Source: CAZOIA01 sp964579675 (GTDB lineage Bacteria; Planctomycetota; Phycisphaerae; UBA1845; PWPN01). Taken from it: DNA of 18,734 nucleotides. The stretch's first letter is position 1, and each line of letters begins with the position of its first letter. The stretch spans positions 1 through 18,734 of the forward strand of contig CAZOIA010000111.1 in assembly GCA_964579675.1 (NCBI GenBank). The letters are read 5' to 3'. A model generated the notes under the pieces. That model was given only the letters and a program-made list of their open reading frames with translations. It had not been told where the DNA came from and made no database searches. The translations under genes were made by a program, and so were the position numbers. Of the stretch, positions 1-7,943 are shown piece after piece.

Positions 1-2
1 GA

Positions 3-3000
3 ATCATGGCAAATCCGAGGCCGGCTAACCAGATGGGGTCTGTAGGGCGCTTACGCTTTAGCGGGTGGATCGGAACTAATGGCAGCATCTATAACGACGG
101 TGATTGGGCCATTCCTTCTCACAGCGGGGACCACATGTGGGGGGCGGTCCATAGTTGGGGTGGATCCAGCAGTATAAAGGTCAAGCAGATCATCTCCGCT
201 ACGCCGGGTACGGAGTACACGGTCAGCGGATGGTTCTTCTTGTTCAACAATGGTTCCAGCGGCGCCAATACCAGGGCCCGGTTCTACGTCAACTGGCTCA
301 ACAGCGGAGGCAGCACCATCACGCAGGACGATTCCGGATGGACCGACGCGACGCAGTACCACAACCAGTGGTTTCAAGTGACAAGGGATTGGACAGCCCC
401 GGGCGGCACGGTCGAGGCCAAGCTCCACTGCCACTTGGAGGCAGACGGTGCTGGTGCCCAATGGAGCAAGGCCGCCGGAGACGACTTTCTCTTCCAGGAG
501 GCCGATACCACCCCGCCGAGTTTCGGCGGGTCCATCAGCGTGAGTGATCAGTCGGATTTGACTCCGAATGTCTCGATCACCGTGCAGGACACCGGGTCCG
601 GGCTGGACATCTCCACGGCCCAATACGAGTACTCGACGGACGGCGGCAGTACCTGGAGCATGTGGAAAGGCGCCGATTCGGCGCTGCGATCCTACGGGAC
701 GGGCGGGTCCTACTGGTATCCCGACATGAGCCATCCTGGTTACACCCTCCAAAGCGGCGACGTGTTCGAGTACGACATCTACTTCCCCAGCGACGACGTG
801 CAGCACCGTGGCGGGATGGACTTGGAGATGAGCGGTGGGTCCGAGAGTAACCTGCGTGACTCGGGAACCAATGATCAGAACGGCATATCACCACATCCGT
901 CCACCCAGTTGACCAGCCAGGCGTACCTGAAGTGGTACCATCGCTACTTCAGCGTGGGCGCGTTTGTGGGCACACTCAACGCGATCGAAATGGCCCACGA
1001 AGCAGATGGCGTCTTCTCGAAGTATTACGTCCGCAACGTTCGCATCGTGAACGGCTCCAAGGTCAGGGTATTGGCTTATCAGGACGAGTCCTCGTTCAGT
1101 TGGCCCAGCGAACAGTATGGCCCGGGCAACAGTGGGTACAGCGGGACGACAGGAGACACTGTGAACCTGAGCTCAGGCACGACCGCCAGTTGCACCGGAT
1201 CCGACGGGACGACCTCTTCGCAGACGATCACGGCCTCCGCGGTGCCGTTCAACCAGTACAGCTCGACCCAGAACAAAATACGCTTCCGCATGACGGATAT
1301 GAGCGGGAACTGGGCCCAGAGCAGTATGTTCAACGTTGTCCTGACGTCCACCTGCGTTGAGTCGCTGACCAACGGCGGGTTTGAGACGGGGAACATGAAC
1401 GGGTGGACCGCGTGGGGCTCGAACGACGGCGCACACGGATGTGGCTGGTACTGCAGCACTAACCCCGTTAGTGGCAGTTACTTCAACGGCAATGCCGCCA
1501 GTTGGGGAACTAAGAACGGCGGATACTACCAGAGGCTGTGGTGGTGCCACACGCATGTATATCTCAGCGCATGGATTAACACGAATTGCAGCTCGAACGA
1601 TACGACCCAGTGCGGTCTGGGCATAGACCCGACCGGCGGGACCGACCCGGACGGTGGGAGCGTGCAGTGGTCCTACTGGCCGTCACGCGGCGGATGGACG
1701 CAGAAGTGCGAAGATGTGGCCACTACCAACGGCAGTTATGTGACGTTCTTCATCCGACACTACCACCCGAATACGCAAGAATGGAATATCAGTTGCTTTG
1801 ACGATGTCGCCATTTCACCCACGGAGCCGTGTATCGCGCCTGCAACTCCGGCGAACGCGGCGGCGAATCCGCCCACCATTTGCGCCGGCGGTTCTTCAAC
1901 CCTTACCGCCTCGGTCAGCGGCGCGACGATCTACTGGTACACCGGCAGTTGCGGCGGGACCCAGGTGGGCACGGGCAACTCGCTCGTCGTTACGCCGGGC
2001 TCGACCACGACCTACTACGCCCGGGCCTACAACAGCACCGCCGGCGGCTGCTGGTCCGCAGGTTGCGGAACTGCGACGGTGACGGTCAGCACCGGCCCGA
2101 GCATCACGAGTCATCCGAGCTCTCAGAGCAAATGCGTGGGTGAATCGGTGACCTTCTCGGTCTCCGCGTCGGGCGCGGCACCGCTGAGCTATCAGTGGCG
2201 TAAGGATGGCGGCGATGTCCCGGGGGCGACGGATTCCAGTTACAGCATCGGCTCGGTGAGTGCGGGCGATGCGGGCGACTACGATTGTGTGGTCAGCAAC
2301 GATTGCGGCAGCGAGATCTCGAACGCCGCCACGCTGACGGTCCTCAGCGGCCCGGAAGTGGTCAACGGCAGCTTCGAGGACGGCCTTAACGGATGGACGC
2401 AGAGCGGGGATCCGAGCTGGGGAAATGACGGGACTTTCCCCAATCCCGGCGGTGCCCAGCACGGCAGCCACTGGGCCTCGATCTCCCACGGCACCGGCGA
2501 TGGCAGCGATGCGTCTCTCTACCAGATGGTCGGATGCCTTACGGCGAGCCAGACGGTTGCAGTCAACGCATACATGCAGACCGGTGGCGCAACTGGTTCG
2601 GCTACGATCGGCGTGAAGCTCCACGACGGCGGCATCGGCGGCAGCGTGATCGGCAGCACGAGCTACAACATCCCACCCTTCCACGGTGCATGGACGCCCA
2701 TCGCCGTCTGCGGTACGCCCGTGAACGACTACGTGACGATCGAGTTCTTCTTCCAGCAGGCCACCGGCTCGTACAACCAGAACGGCTTCAACATCGATAA
2801 CGTCAGCATCACCCAGACGTGTAGTGGGCCGACCATCACGAGCCACCCCAGCAGTCAGACCGAGTGCGTGGGCCAGACCGTGACCTTCAGCGTGAGCGCG
2901 ACCAGCTCGTGTCCGATGACTTACCAGTGGCAGTTGGACAGCGGCGCCGGGTTTGGGGACATCTCCGGTGCGACCGACTCGTCGTACACGACGCCCGTGT

Positions 3001-4481
3001 TGACTGCTGGCGATGACGGCAGCGCGTATCGGTGCGTGGTGGACGACGCTTGCGGCACCCCGGCGACCTCGGACGCAGCCCTGCTGAGGGTAGTCAGTCT
3101 GCCTGATACCGGCCTTGCGGTCGGTGCGGAAGCCGGCATGCTGTGCCCCGGCGGTTCGACCAACGTGACCGTCGACCTGTCTGAAGTGGACGTCAGCTAT
3201 CAGTTGAACGACGGCGTCGCGAATGTGGGCAGCGCGGTGACCGGCAACGGCGGCACGATCTACCTGCCGACCGGTTCACTGGCAGCCACCACCACGTTCA
3301 ACGTCAAGGCGACCCGCTGGCCGTGCTCTCAGGTCCAGTTGACCCAGACGGTGACCGTCGAGGTGGGTGACACCACGGCCCCCGTGATCACGTGTCCTTC
3401 GGACATTACCGTGAACGCCGATGCGGGCTGGTGTACTGCTATGTTGGATCCGGGCGTGGCCACTGCTACGGATAACTGCGATCCGGCGCCGGCGGTCACG
3501 GGAGTACGCAGCGACAGCCTGCTGTTGACCGATCCCTATCCGGCGTTTACGACCATCACCTGGACCGCGACCGACGCCTGCGCCAACTCGTCGCAGTGCG
3601 TCCAGACCATCACCGTCAACCAGGTGAACGACCTGGTCATCAGCGTTCAGCTATCGCCTAGTGTCGTGGTCAGTCCGTTTACCCGGTGCATCACCTTCGA
3701 TCTGTGGGACTGCAACGAGCAGACGACGGTCACGGTTTCCGAGACGCTGACGTTCACGAGCGGCTCTGCCTCGGCCACCATAGAGGTGCCCTGCGGTTTC
3801 TACGATTGCATCACCGCCCGCGACGAGCTGCATACCCTGCGGAGTACGGATGAGGATGACTTCACCATATCCGCAGCCCAGTACGTCGCCGACTTCACCG
3901 GTGACCCGGCAACCGGCGGCGACTGGCTCATCGGCGGCAACCTCAATGACGACGGGTGGATTGACATTCTCGACTTCGGGGTGTTCATGGGTGAGTTCAA
4001 CACGAACTACGGCACGGCAAATGCCACTTGTGCCACCCCGCCTCCGCACGCCGATGTCAGCGGCGACGGGCTGGTGGCCACGCCCGACTTCACGTTCATC
4101 CAGTTGAACTTCCTGAAGGGCAGCCAGCCCAACTGCTGTGGTGACGAGCTATTGCTGGCAGGGTCGTCGCGGTCCCCGGACGTCAATGGCGACGGTCGGG
4201 TGGACCTGATCGACATGGCTCAGACCAAGAGCATGAACGGTGCCGACCCCACGGTGCCCGGCAACGCCCGGTTCGACGTCAACGGCGACGGCAGCATCAA
4301 CCTGATCGACATGGCCCTGGTCAAGGCGAACAACGGCAAGAGCGGGTACCCGGTGCAACGGATCTCCGTGGAGGCCCTCCGGGCTCGGGGCATGGGTGAT
4401 CTGGTGCCGGCGGATCTGAACGGGGACGGCTGGCTGAGTAAGCAGGATATGGCCGCCTTCCTTGGCGGTGCCCGGCCGTAA
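3..4481 (+). CDS. Giant secreted modular protein with Ig-like, HYR and tandem dockerin-like domains (5' partial)
   Basis: The frame is open to the left window edge. The first ATG (position 6) starts in the middle of a jelly-roll-like domain and has no signal peptide, so the true start is outside the window. Counting from that ATG, 1491 residues show: carbohydrate-binding-like sandwich (about 15-165); a 'STDGGSTW' Ig-like domain split by an inserted lectin-like stretch (about 223-361) and resumed to about 445; 'NGGFETG' CBM-like domain (449-608); CHU_C-type Ig-like domain (609-695); Ig-like repeat (697-780); second 'NGSFEDG' CBM-like domain (782-940); Ig-like repeat (941-1029); HYR domain (1122-1205, 'APVITCPSDITV'). 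The C-terminus has five EF-hand/dockerin-like loops at about 1312, 1349, 1392, 1424 and 1469 (for example DVNGDGRVDLIDM). No enzyme motif was recognised. It is probably an extracellular adhesion or structural protein. The domain calls are by eye, and substrate and partner are unknown. Confidence 0.88.
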   Translation: MMANPRPANQMGSVGRLRFSGWIGTNGSIYNDGDWAIPSHSGDHMWGAVHSWGGSSSIKVKQIISATPGTEYTVSGWFFLFNNGSSGANTRARFYVNWLNSGGSTITQDDSGWTDATQYHNQWFQVTRDWTAPGGTVEAKLHCHLEADGAGAQWSKAAGDDFLFQEADTTPPSFGGSISVSDQSDLTPNVSITVQDTGSGLDISTAQYEYSTDGGSTWSMWKGADSALRSYGTGGSYWYPDMSHPGYTLQSGDVFEYDIYFPSDDVQHRGGMDLEMSGGSESNLRDSGTNDQNGISPHPSTQLTSQAYLKWYHRYFSVGAFVGTLNAIEMAHEADGVFSKYYVRNVRIVNGSKVRVLAYQDESSFSWPSEQYGPGNSGYSGTTGDTVNLSSGTTASCTGSDGTTSSQTITASAVPFNQYSSTQNKIRFRMTDMSGNWAQSSMFNVVLTSTCVESLTNGGFETGNMNGWTAWGSNDGAHGCGWYCSTNPVSGSYFNGNAASWGTKNGGYYQRLWWCHTHVYLSAWINTNCSSNDTTQCGLGIDPTGGTDPDGGSVQWSYWPSRGGWTQKCEDVATTNGSYVTFFIRHYHPNTQEWNISCFDDVAISPTEPCIAPATPANAAANPPTICAGGSSTLTASVSGATIYWYTGSCGGTQVGTGNSLVVTPGSTTTYYARAYNSTAGGCWSAGCGTATVTVSTGPSITSHPSSQSKCVGESVTFSVSASGAAPLSYQWRKDGGDVPGATDSSYSIGSVSAGDAGDYDCVVSNDCGSEISNAATLTVLSGPEVVNGSFEDGLNGWTQSGDPSWGNDGTFPNPGGAQHGSHWASISHGTGDGSDASLYQMVGCLTASQTVAVNAYMQTGGATGSATIGVKLHDGGIGGSVIGSTSYNIPPFHGAWTPIAVCGTPVNDYVTIEFFFQQATGSYNQNGFNIDNVSITQTCSGPTITSHPSSQTECVGQTVTFSVSATSSCPMTYQWQLDSGAGFGDISGATDSSYTTPVLTAGDDGSAYRCVVDDACGTPATSDAALLRVVSLPDTGLAVGAEAGMLCPGGSTNVTVDLSEVDVSYQLNDGVANVGSAVTGNGGTIYLPTGSLAATTTFNVKATRWPCSQVQLTQTVTVEVGDTTAPVITCPSDITVNADAGWCTAMLDPGVATATDNCDPAPAVTGVRSDSLLLTDPYPAFTTITWTATDACANSSQCVQTITVNQVNDLVISVQLSPSVVVSPFTRCITFDLWDCNEQTTVTVSETLTFTSGSASATIEVPCGFYDCITARDELHTLRSTDEDDFTISAAQYVADFTGDPATGGDWLIGGNLNDDGWIDILDFGVFMGEFNTNYGTANATCATPPPHADVSGDGLVATPDFTFIQLNFLKGSQPNCCGDELLLAGSSRSPDVNGDGRVDLIDMAQTKSMNGADPTVPGNARFDVNGDGSINLIDMALVKANNGKSGYPVQRISVEALRARGMGDLVPADLNGDGWLSKQDMAAFLGGARP

Positions 4482-4482
4482 A

Positions 4483-4496
4483 CGGGCGAGCGCCCG
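4483..4496. terminator. Short GC hairpin after the dockerin-repeat gene
   Basis: CGGGCG and CGCCCG form a perfect 6-bp inverted repeat around AG, starting two bases after the TAA stop. There is no T-run behind it, so it is at best a weak terminator or a 3'-end stabilising hairpin. Confidence 0.3.
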
Positions 4497-4503
4497 ATGA
4501 TTC

Positions 4504-4552
4504 GATTCCACCGAGCGAGGCGCACGTTTGCGCGGTGAACGACGGTGGATTC
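4504..4552. terminator. Nested hairpin between two convergent genes
   Basis: An outer imperfect inverted repeat (GATTCCACCG at 4504-4513 against CGGTGGATTC at 4543-4552, 9 of 10 paired) encloses an inner hairpin GCGCA-CGTT-TGCGC (4520-4533). It lies between the convergent stops at 4481 and 4551 and touches the glycosyltransferase stop codon. Placement and symmetry suggest a bidirectional terminator. It lacks a U-tract on either strand, so intrinsic termination is not certain. Confidence 0.4.
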
Positions 4553-5543
4553 ACTGCTCGGCACGTGTGGTCTGGAGGGGCTTGGCCGTCGAGCATTGTA
4601 GGGCGCGGCTGCATTGGGCACGGAGGTACCAGAACCACGTTTTCGCCCTCGTGCGCTTGATTTGCATCGACTGGCGCAGGATCTCACGTGCCTGGTGGGG
4701 CCGACCCGAGCGAAGGAAAGCCTTGCCCGCGGTACAGTAGAGTCTGGCCAGTCTTCTCCTCGCGAAGTTCTCGGGGATCGTCGCCTTTCCGCCGTTGTCG
4801 TAGAATTGCTGGAGCAGCTTTGCCTTGCGCAGGAGGACTTCCGGCGGACATCCGTTTCGCGACAGGCTGTCGCGGTGGCATCGTCGCAGGCACAGGGGCT
4901 CAGGGATCAGGCCGAATCGGTGCCGCAACGATAGCCGAAGCCAGAGATCATAGTCCTCGTTGTGGGTGAGTCGGCCATCGAATCCGCCCGCATCACGGAT
5001 AATCGCAGCCCGTCCAACCACCGCCGAGGTGTGAATGAAGGTGCTGGCGAAGAGTCGGGTGGTCACCTTCCCGCCGTAGGGTTTTTTGCGGTGCCCGCGC
5101 AGGACGTTGCCGGCGGCATCGGTGGAGATGAAGTCGGTGTAAACCAGCGCCTCGTCCGGGTGCTGGCGGAGCCGCCTGACGCTTTGCTCGAGGAATGTTG
5201 GCTGCCAGAGATCGTCCGAGTCGAGAAAGGCGACGAATTCGCTGTGAGTGACCCGCAGGGCGTGGTTCCGGGCCTCGGATACCCCCTGGTTTTGCTGCCA
5301 GAGGTAGCGGATCTTCTGGGGGCATGAGGCGATGTACTCTCGGGTGCCGTCGTCGGATCCGTCATCGACCACGATGATCTCGTAATCGGTGAAGGTCTGG
5401 CCGGCGATGCTCCGAAGCGAGTCGGCGAGGAGATCCGCGCGGTTGTAGGTCGGGATGACGATGCTGACGGCGGGCGCGTCGGGGTTAGTTCCCGGCCCAG
5501 CGGCCGCAAAGGCTGCTCCCGTTGGCACGTCTCGCTCTGGCAT
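4551..5543 (-). CDS. Family 2 glycosyltransferase (GT-A fold)
   Basis: Predicted to transfer a sugar from a nucleotide-sugar to an acceptor at the cytoplasmic face; donor and acceptor cannot be told from sequence. Numbered from ATG 5543 (330 residues), the GT2 hallmarks are in order: 'VSIVIPTYNR' (26-35), 'IIVVDDGSDD' (56-65), 'QGVSEARN' (85-92), the metal-binding DxD-type 'FLDSDDLW' (105-112) and 'HNEDYDLWLRL' (E195/D196, catalytic-base region). The C-terminal about 80 residues are basic and lack a membrane helix, so this looks like a soluble or peripheral enzyme of polysaccharide or glycoprotein synthesis. A TTG 60 bases upstream (5603) is an alternative start with no Shine-Dalgarno sequence. 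ATG 5543 has a weak TGGAG at long spacing and leaves a normal leader before the fold. It converges on the dockerin-repeat gene and is the only minus-strand gene. Confidence 0.9.
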   Translation of the reverse strand: MPERDVPTGAAFAAAGPGTNPDAPAVSIVIPTYNRADLLADSLRSIAGQTFTDYEIIVVDDGSDDGTREYIASCPQKIRYLWQQNQGVSEARNHALRVTHSEFVAFLDSDDLWQPTFLEQSVRRLRQHPDEALVYTDFISTDAAGNVLRGHRKKPYGGKVTTRLFASTFIHTSAVVGRAAIIRDAGGFDGRLTHNEDYDLWLRLSLRHRFGLIPEPLCLRRCHRDSLSRNGCPPEVLLRKAKLLQQFYDNGGKATIPENFARRRLARLYCTAGKAFLRSGRPHQAREILRQSMQIKRTRAKTWFWYLRAQCSRALQCSTAKPLQTTRAEQ

Positions 5544-5704
5544 GACTCGCGTGCCGCTCCAGAGGTGCCGGGGTGAGGCGCCAGGGCCCCGGCGCCCGGC
5601 CAATTCGGACGGTCAAGCGCCGGCCGGCGCTCGTCAGCCGCACCCGCGACAGTCACCGGCCTGGCGACCGCCATTATGCCCCCAAGGCCGTCGGTTGGGC
5701 AAGT

Positions 5705-5716
5705 AAACACGTGTTT
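5705..5716. promoter_or_regulatory. 12-bp perfect palindrome AAACACGTGTTT
   Basis: A perfect self-complementary AAACACGTGTTT followed by further T residues (to 5720), located about 160 bases upstream of the glycosyltransferase start. It could be a dimeric repressor operator. Only one copy was seen in this region and no cognate regulator is encoded here, so function is inference. Confidence 0.3.
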
Positions 5717-5863
5717 TTTTCAAGGGGGGATATGGAGGGTGGATGGCTGGCCATGGATGGCGCTGGGCCGGACGGGTATGCCGACGCCCGGCTCGACGGG
5801 CCCTTCGAGCCCATAGTTGAACGATTTAACTTCTCGGGAACGACGGTATTTAAGGACGCTGTC

Positions 5864-5883
5864 CCCGGGGCGAGCACCCCGGG
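5864..5883. other. GC-rich hairpin
   Basis: CCCGGGG (5864-5870) and CCCCGGG (5877-5883) form a perfect 7-bp stem with a 6-base loop. No T-run follows. It may be an RNA stem in an untranslated region or simply a by-product of high GC. Confidence 0.3.
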
Positions 5884-5898
5884 CCGCCCGTCCGATAT

Positions 5899-5915
5899 GC
5901 CCCGTCTGGGGCTTT
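5899..5915 (+). terminator. Weak terminator-like hairpin
   Basis: GCCCC-GTCT-GGGGC (5899-5912) followed by TTT. The stem is only 5 bp and the T-tract three bases. No gene ends nearby on the plus strand, so this is a marginal call. Confidence 0.2.
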
Positions 5916-5979
5916 GAGGCTCGAACGCGGGCGGCGCCCGCGAAAATGCAAAAACTTCCTGAATTTCCCCGGAATCCTG

Positions 5980-6006
5980 TTGACGGGGCTCTCGCGGGGT
6001 GGTAAT
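5980..6006 (+). promoter_or_regulatory. Weak sigma-70-like promoter for the PEP-CTERM gene
   Basis: TTGACG at 5980-5985 is a 5/6 match to the -35 box. The -10 candidate GGTAAT (6001-6006, spacing 15) is suboptimal; TAATCT at 6003-6008 (spacing 17) is the alternative. It would give a 5' leader of roughly 200 bases before the ATG at 6218. Confidence 0.3.
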
Positions 6007-6217
6007 CTGGAGGAGTTGGAAAAGGGAGCGAGGAGCGGAAATAGCCTCACATCGGATGAGCTAGTCCGCGAGAACAAGGCAAGTGACAATCGCAGAGCAC
6101 GTTGGAAGCGGTCGATCAGGGCCCGGCATCACGTGCGTGAGCTGGCGGTGTCCTGAGTGCGCAATAGAGTAGGTTTGTTCCGGAAGGTGGAATGGAGGTT
6201 ATTGGAGGGCTTAGCTT

Positions 6218-7648
6218 ATGAGAAAGAGATTGGTGGTGTGTGTATCGATGATGGCGGTACTGTCGCTGTCGTCGGCCGCGATGGCTGTGTCTTACGCTTC
6301 GGAGGTGACGCCTCAAGGCGGGGGAATGTACTCGTTCAGGCTGAACCACGACGCGAGCGACGTGGCGGTCGTACGTGACGGGGTCCCGACCAGTTTGGGC
6401 CCGCTCACCAAGGGGCTCCACCAGTTCAGCGATCAAGGTGCTGGCTCGTGGTGCATCCAAGTCAAGAGCGGCACGCCCGGCGGCAACCCGGACGAGTACG
6501 TCCAGTACAGCAATGACGACGACGAGAGCAGTAAGTACTACTCTCCCAAGGACGTCGTGCTCAACAAAAACTGCGGGTATGGGACCGGCGGTCCGAACCC
6601 GCACTTCGGCCAGATCTACGTGGCCGAGGGTCTTGGCGGGACGACCGGCGGACGCACGACGCAAACCGGCGTCTACGCCATGCACGCGGACCAGGAGTTC
6701 AAGTGCCACCAGGACGGCGGCGGCGCTTTTGCCGCATCGTCGTACACGCCGCTGCGGCTCGACGTCGCCCCTGACAACGACGTCTACATCGCCGGCTGGG
6801 GCAGCGGGGCGGACGGCGTGTGGCGAATGGGTCCGACCTGCGGGGACTTCACGACGATCCTGGCCACCGGGGCCGCTAACCACACCTGCGTGAGTGGGAT
6901 TTACGTGGAGGGCACCGGGGCCGGTCGCAAGCTGTACACGCTCGACGAAGACGGTATCCCGGCCGTGCCCAGCACGCGGGGCGACATCACGCGGTACGAC
7001 ATCGGCAACGGGCCGACGCCGTATCCGAACAACCCCGTTGTGGTGTTCGACGACGCCGCCACCGGCAACCATATCCTGAACTCGCTTCAGGATCTGGAGC
7101 GCGACCATGACGGCAACTGGTGGATGGCCCAGTACCGCTGGACGGACGGCTCGGGCTGCCCGATGCTTCTCAAGATCAGCGCGGACGGCCAGAGGATCCT
7201 GTGGAACTCCGGGGATACAGATCTGTTCAAACCTCCGGGGACCGAGAGAGTCGGCTACGGCGGGCTGGACCTGTTCAATCCGCCTTGCGGTTGCTGTGAA
7301 GGCGAGGCTCTTGCTTGCTGTGGCGGGATGTACGACCGGCAGTTACTCGTGCTCAACGGCAGGAGCGGGTACGGTACCCGGATCCTCGACATCACCGACA
7401 TGGACAACGTGTCCATCGTGGCGAGCCTGTGGCCTGACGGCAACACCGAGCACGGGGTCGGGTTTGATGCGGCCGGGAACGTGTATATAGCCAGCAGCAG
7501 TATCGAGCGTCTGCGAAAGTACTCGCCCGGTGGCGAGTGGCTGGCCTGCACGGCTTCGGACGGTTCGTTCTGCGTCGTTCCCGAGCCGGTGACGCTTGCC
7601 CTGTTGGCACTGGGTTGCCTGGGGCTGATGCGTCGTCGTCGGTCGTAA
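6218..7648 (+). CDS. PEP-CTERM-anchored beta-propeller protein
   Basis: 476 residues, exported. The ATG is preceded by GGAGGG (6204-6209) at 8-base spacing. The N-terminus is a signal peptide: basic MRKR, hydrophobic core, cleavage likely after AMA (21-23). The body (about 110-445) reads as a propeller of NHL/SMP-30 type, with repeated blades such as 'GQIYVAEG', 'NDVYIAGWG' and 'GNVYIASSS'. The C-terminus is a textbook PEP-CTERM signal: VPEP (454-457), hydrophobic helix (459-471), then RRRR-Ser. Family knowledge says this tail is processed by exosortase and the protein is held at or released from the surface, often with exopolysaccharide; no exosortase gene is in the window. The propeller resembles the one in the 9018-12848 product (for example 'SIERLRKYSPGG' versus 'ITERLRIWSPPDG'). 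Ligand or enzymatic activity is unknown. Confidence 0.9.
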   Translation: MRKRLVVCVSMMAVLSLSSAAMAVSYASEVTPQGGGMYSFRLNHDASDVAVVRDGVPTSLGPLTKGLHQFSDQGAGSWCIQVKSGTPGGNPDEYVQYSNDDDESSKYYSPKDVVLNKNCGYGTGGPNPHFGQIYVAEGLGGTTGGRTTQTGVYAMHADQEFKCHQDGGGAFAASSYTPLRLDVAPDNDVYIAGWGSGADGVWRMGPTCGDFTTILATGAANHTCVSGIYVEGTGAGRKLYTLDEDGIPAVPSTRGDITRYDIGNGPTPYPNNPVVVFDDAATGNHILNSLQDLERDHDGNWWMAQYRWTDGSGCPMLLKISADGQRILWNSGDTDLFKPPGTERVGYGGLDLFNPPCGCCEGEALACCGGMYDRQLLVLNGRSGYGTRILDITDMDNVSIVASLWPDGNTEHGVGFDAAGNVYIASSSIERLRKYSPGGEWLACTASDGSFCVVPEPVTLALLALGCLGLMRRRRS

Positions 7649-7695
7649 AGCCGGCTCGTCGCAAGGGAATGGCTGTAAGAGGTCAGATGACGAAA

Positions 7696-7731
7696 ACCGG
7701 CGGGGTCGGATGGGCCCCGTCGGTTCTTTTT
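7696..7731 (+). terminator. Rho-independent terminator of the PEP-CTERM gene
   Basis: ACCGGCGGGG (7696-7705) pairs with CCCCGTCGGT (7715-7724) as a 10-bp stem with one G-U pair and a 9-base loop, followed by a T-rich tail ending in five T (7727-7731). It begins 48 bases after the stop codon, which separates this gene from the pseudopilin transcript. Confidence 0.85.
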
Positions 7732-7836
7732 ATCCAGTAGCGCTTGGCCCCAATGATTAGGGGCCTTATCGGTCTCCGGGGGCGATCCTGGGTCCACGGG
7801 GGAGCGAGAGCGGCGTATCGGGGCGGAGGAACAGCA

Positions 7837-7865
7837 TTGCATATCCGCCCACTGCGGGGTATAAT
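7837..7865 (+). promoter_or_regulatory. Sigma-70 promoter of the pseudopilin gene
   Basis: A perfect TATAAT -10 box (7860-7865) lies exactly 17 bases downstream of TTGCAT (7837-7842, the TTG core of a -35 box). Transcription would start near 7872, giving a leader of about 70 bases. It lies between the upstream terminator and the next gene, as expected. Confidence 0.65.
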
Positions 7866-7943
7866 AGGCAAAGGTTGGGTGGAAGGTGCGCGTGTCCTGG
7901 CGATGGGCAGGGGTCAAGCACTGGGCATCCGTGAGCCGCGACC

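Larger units (their letters stand above)
5544..6217. other. Gene-free divergent intergenic region
   Basis: About 670 bases between the start of the glycosyltransferase and the start of the PEP-CTERM gene. Short open frames on both strands here have atypical composition, no recognisable product and poor start contexts, so I call none of them. It contains a 12-bp palindrome with a T-run (5705-5716), two GC hairpins (5864-5883, 5899-5915) and a weak promoter candidate (5980-6006), described separately. If that promoter is real, the downstream gene has a 5' leader of about 200 bases. Confidence 0.6.

Noticed and set aside
5544..5603. TTG start for the glycosyltransferase at 5603
   Set aside because: No Shine-Dalgarno sequence and no extra domain sequence is gained; ATG 5543 is preferred, though not proven.
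5914..6156. 80-codon frame upstream of the PEP-CTERM gene as a possible leader peptide
   Set aside because: It starts with TTG without a ribosome site, is arginine-rich, and overlaps the promoter candidate.
6116..7108. 330-codon minus-strand frame opposite the PEP-CTERM gene
   Set aside because: Shadow frame: the plus strand encodes a complete protein with signal peptide and PEP-CTERM tail; the minus product has no domain.
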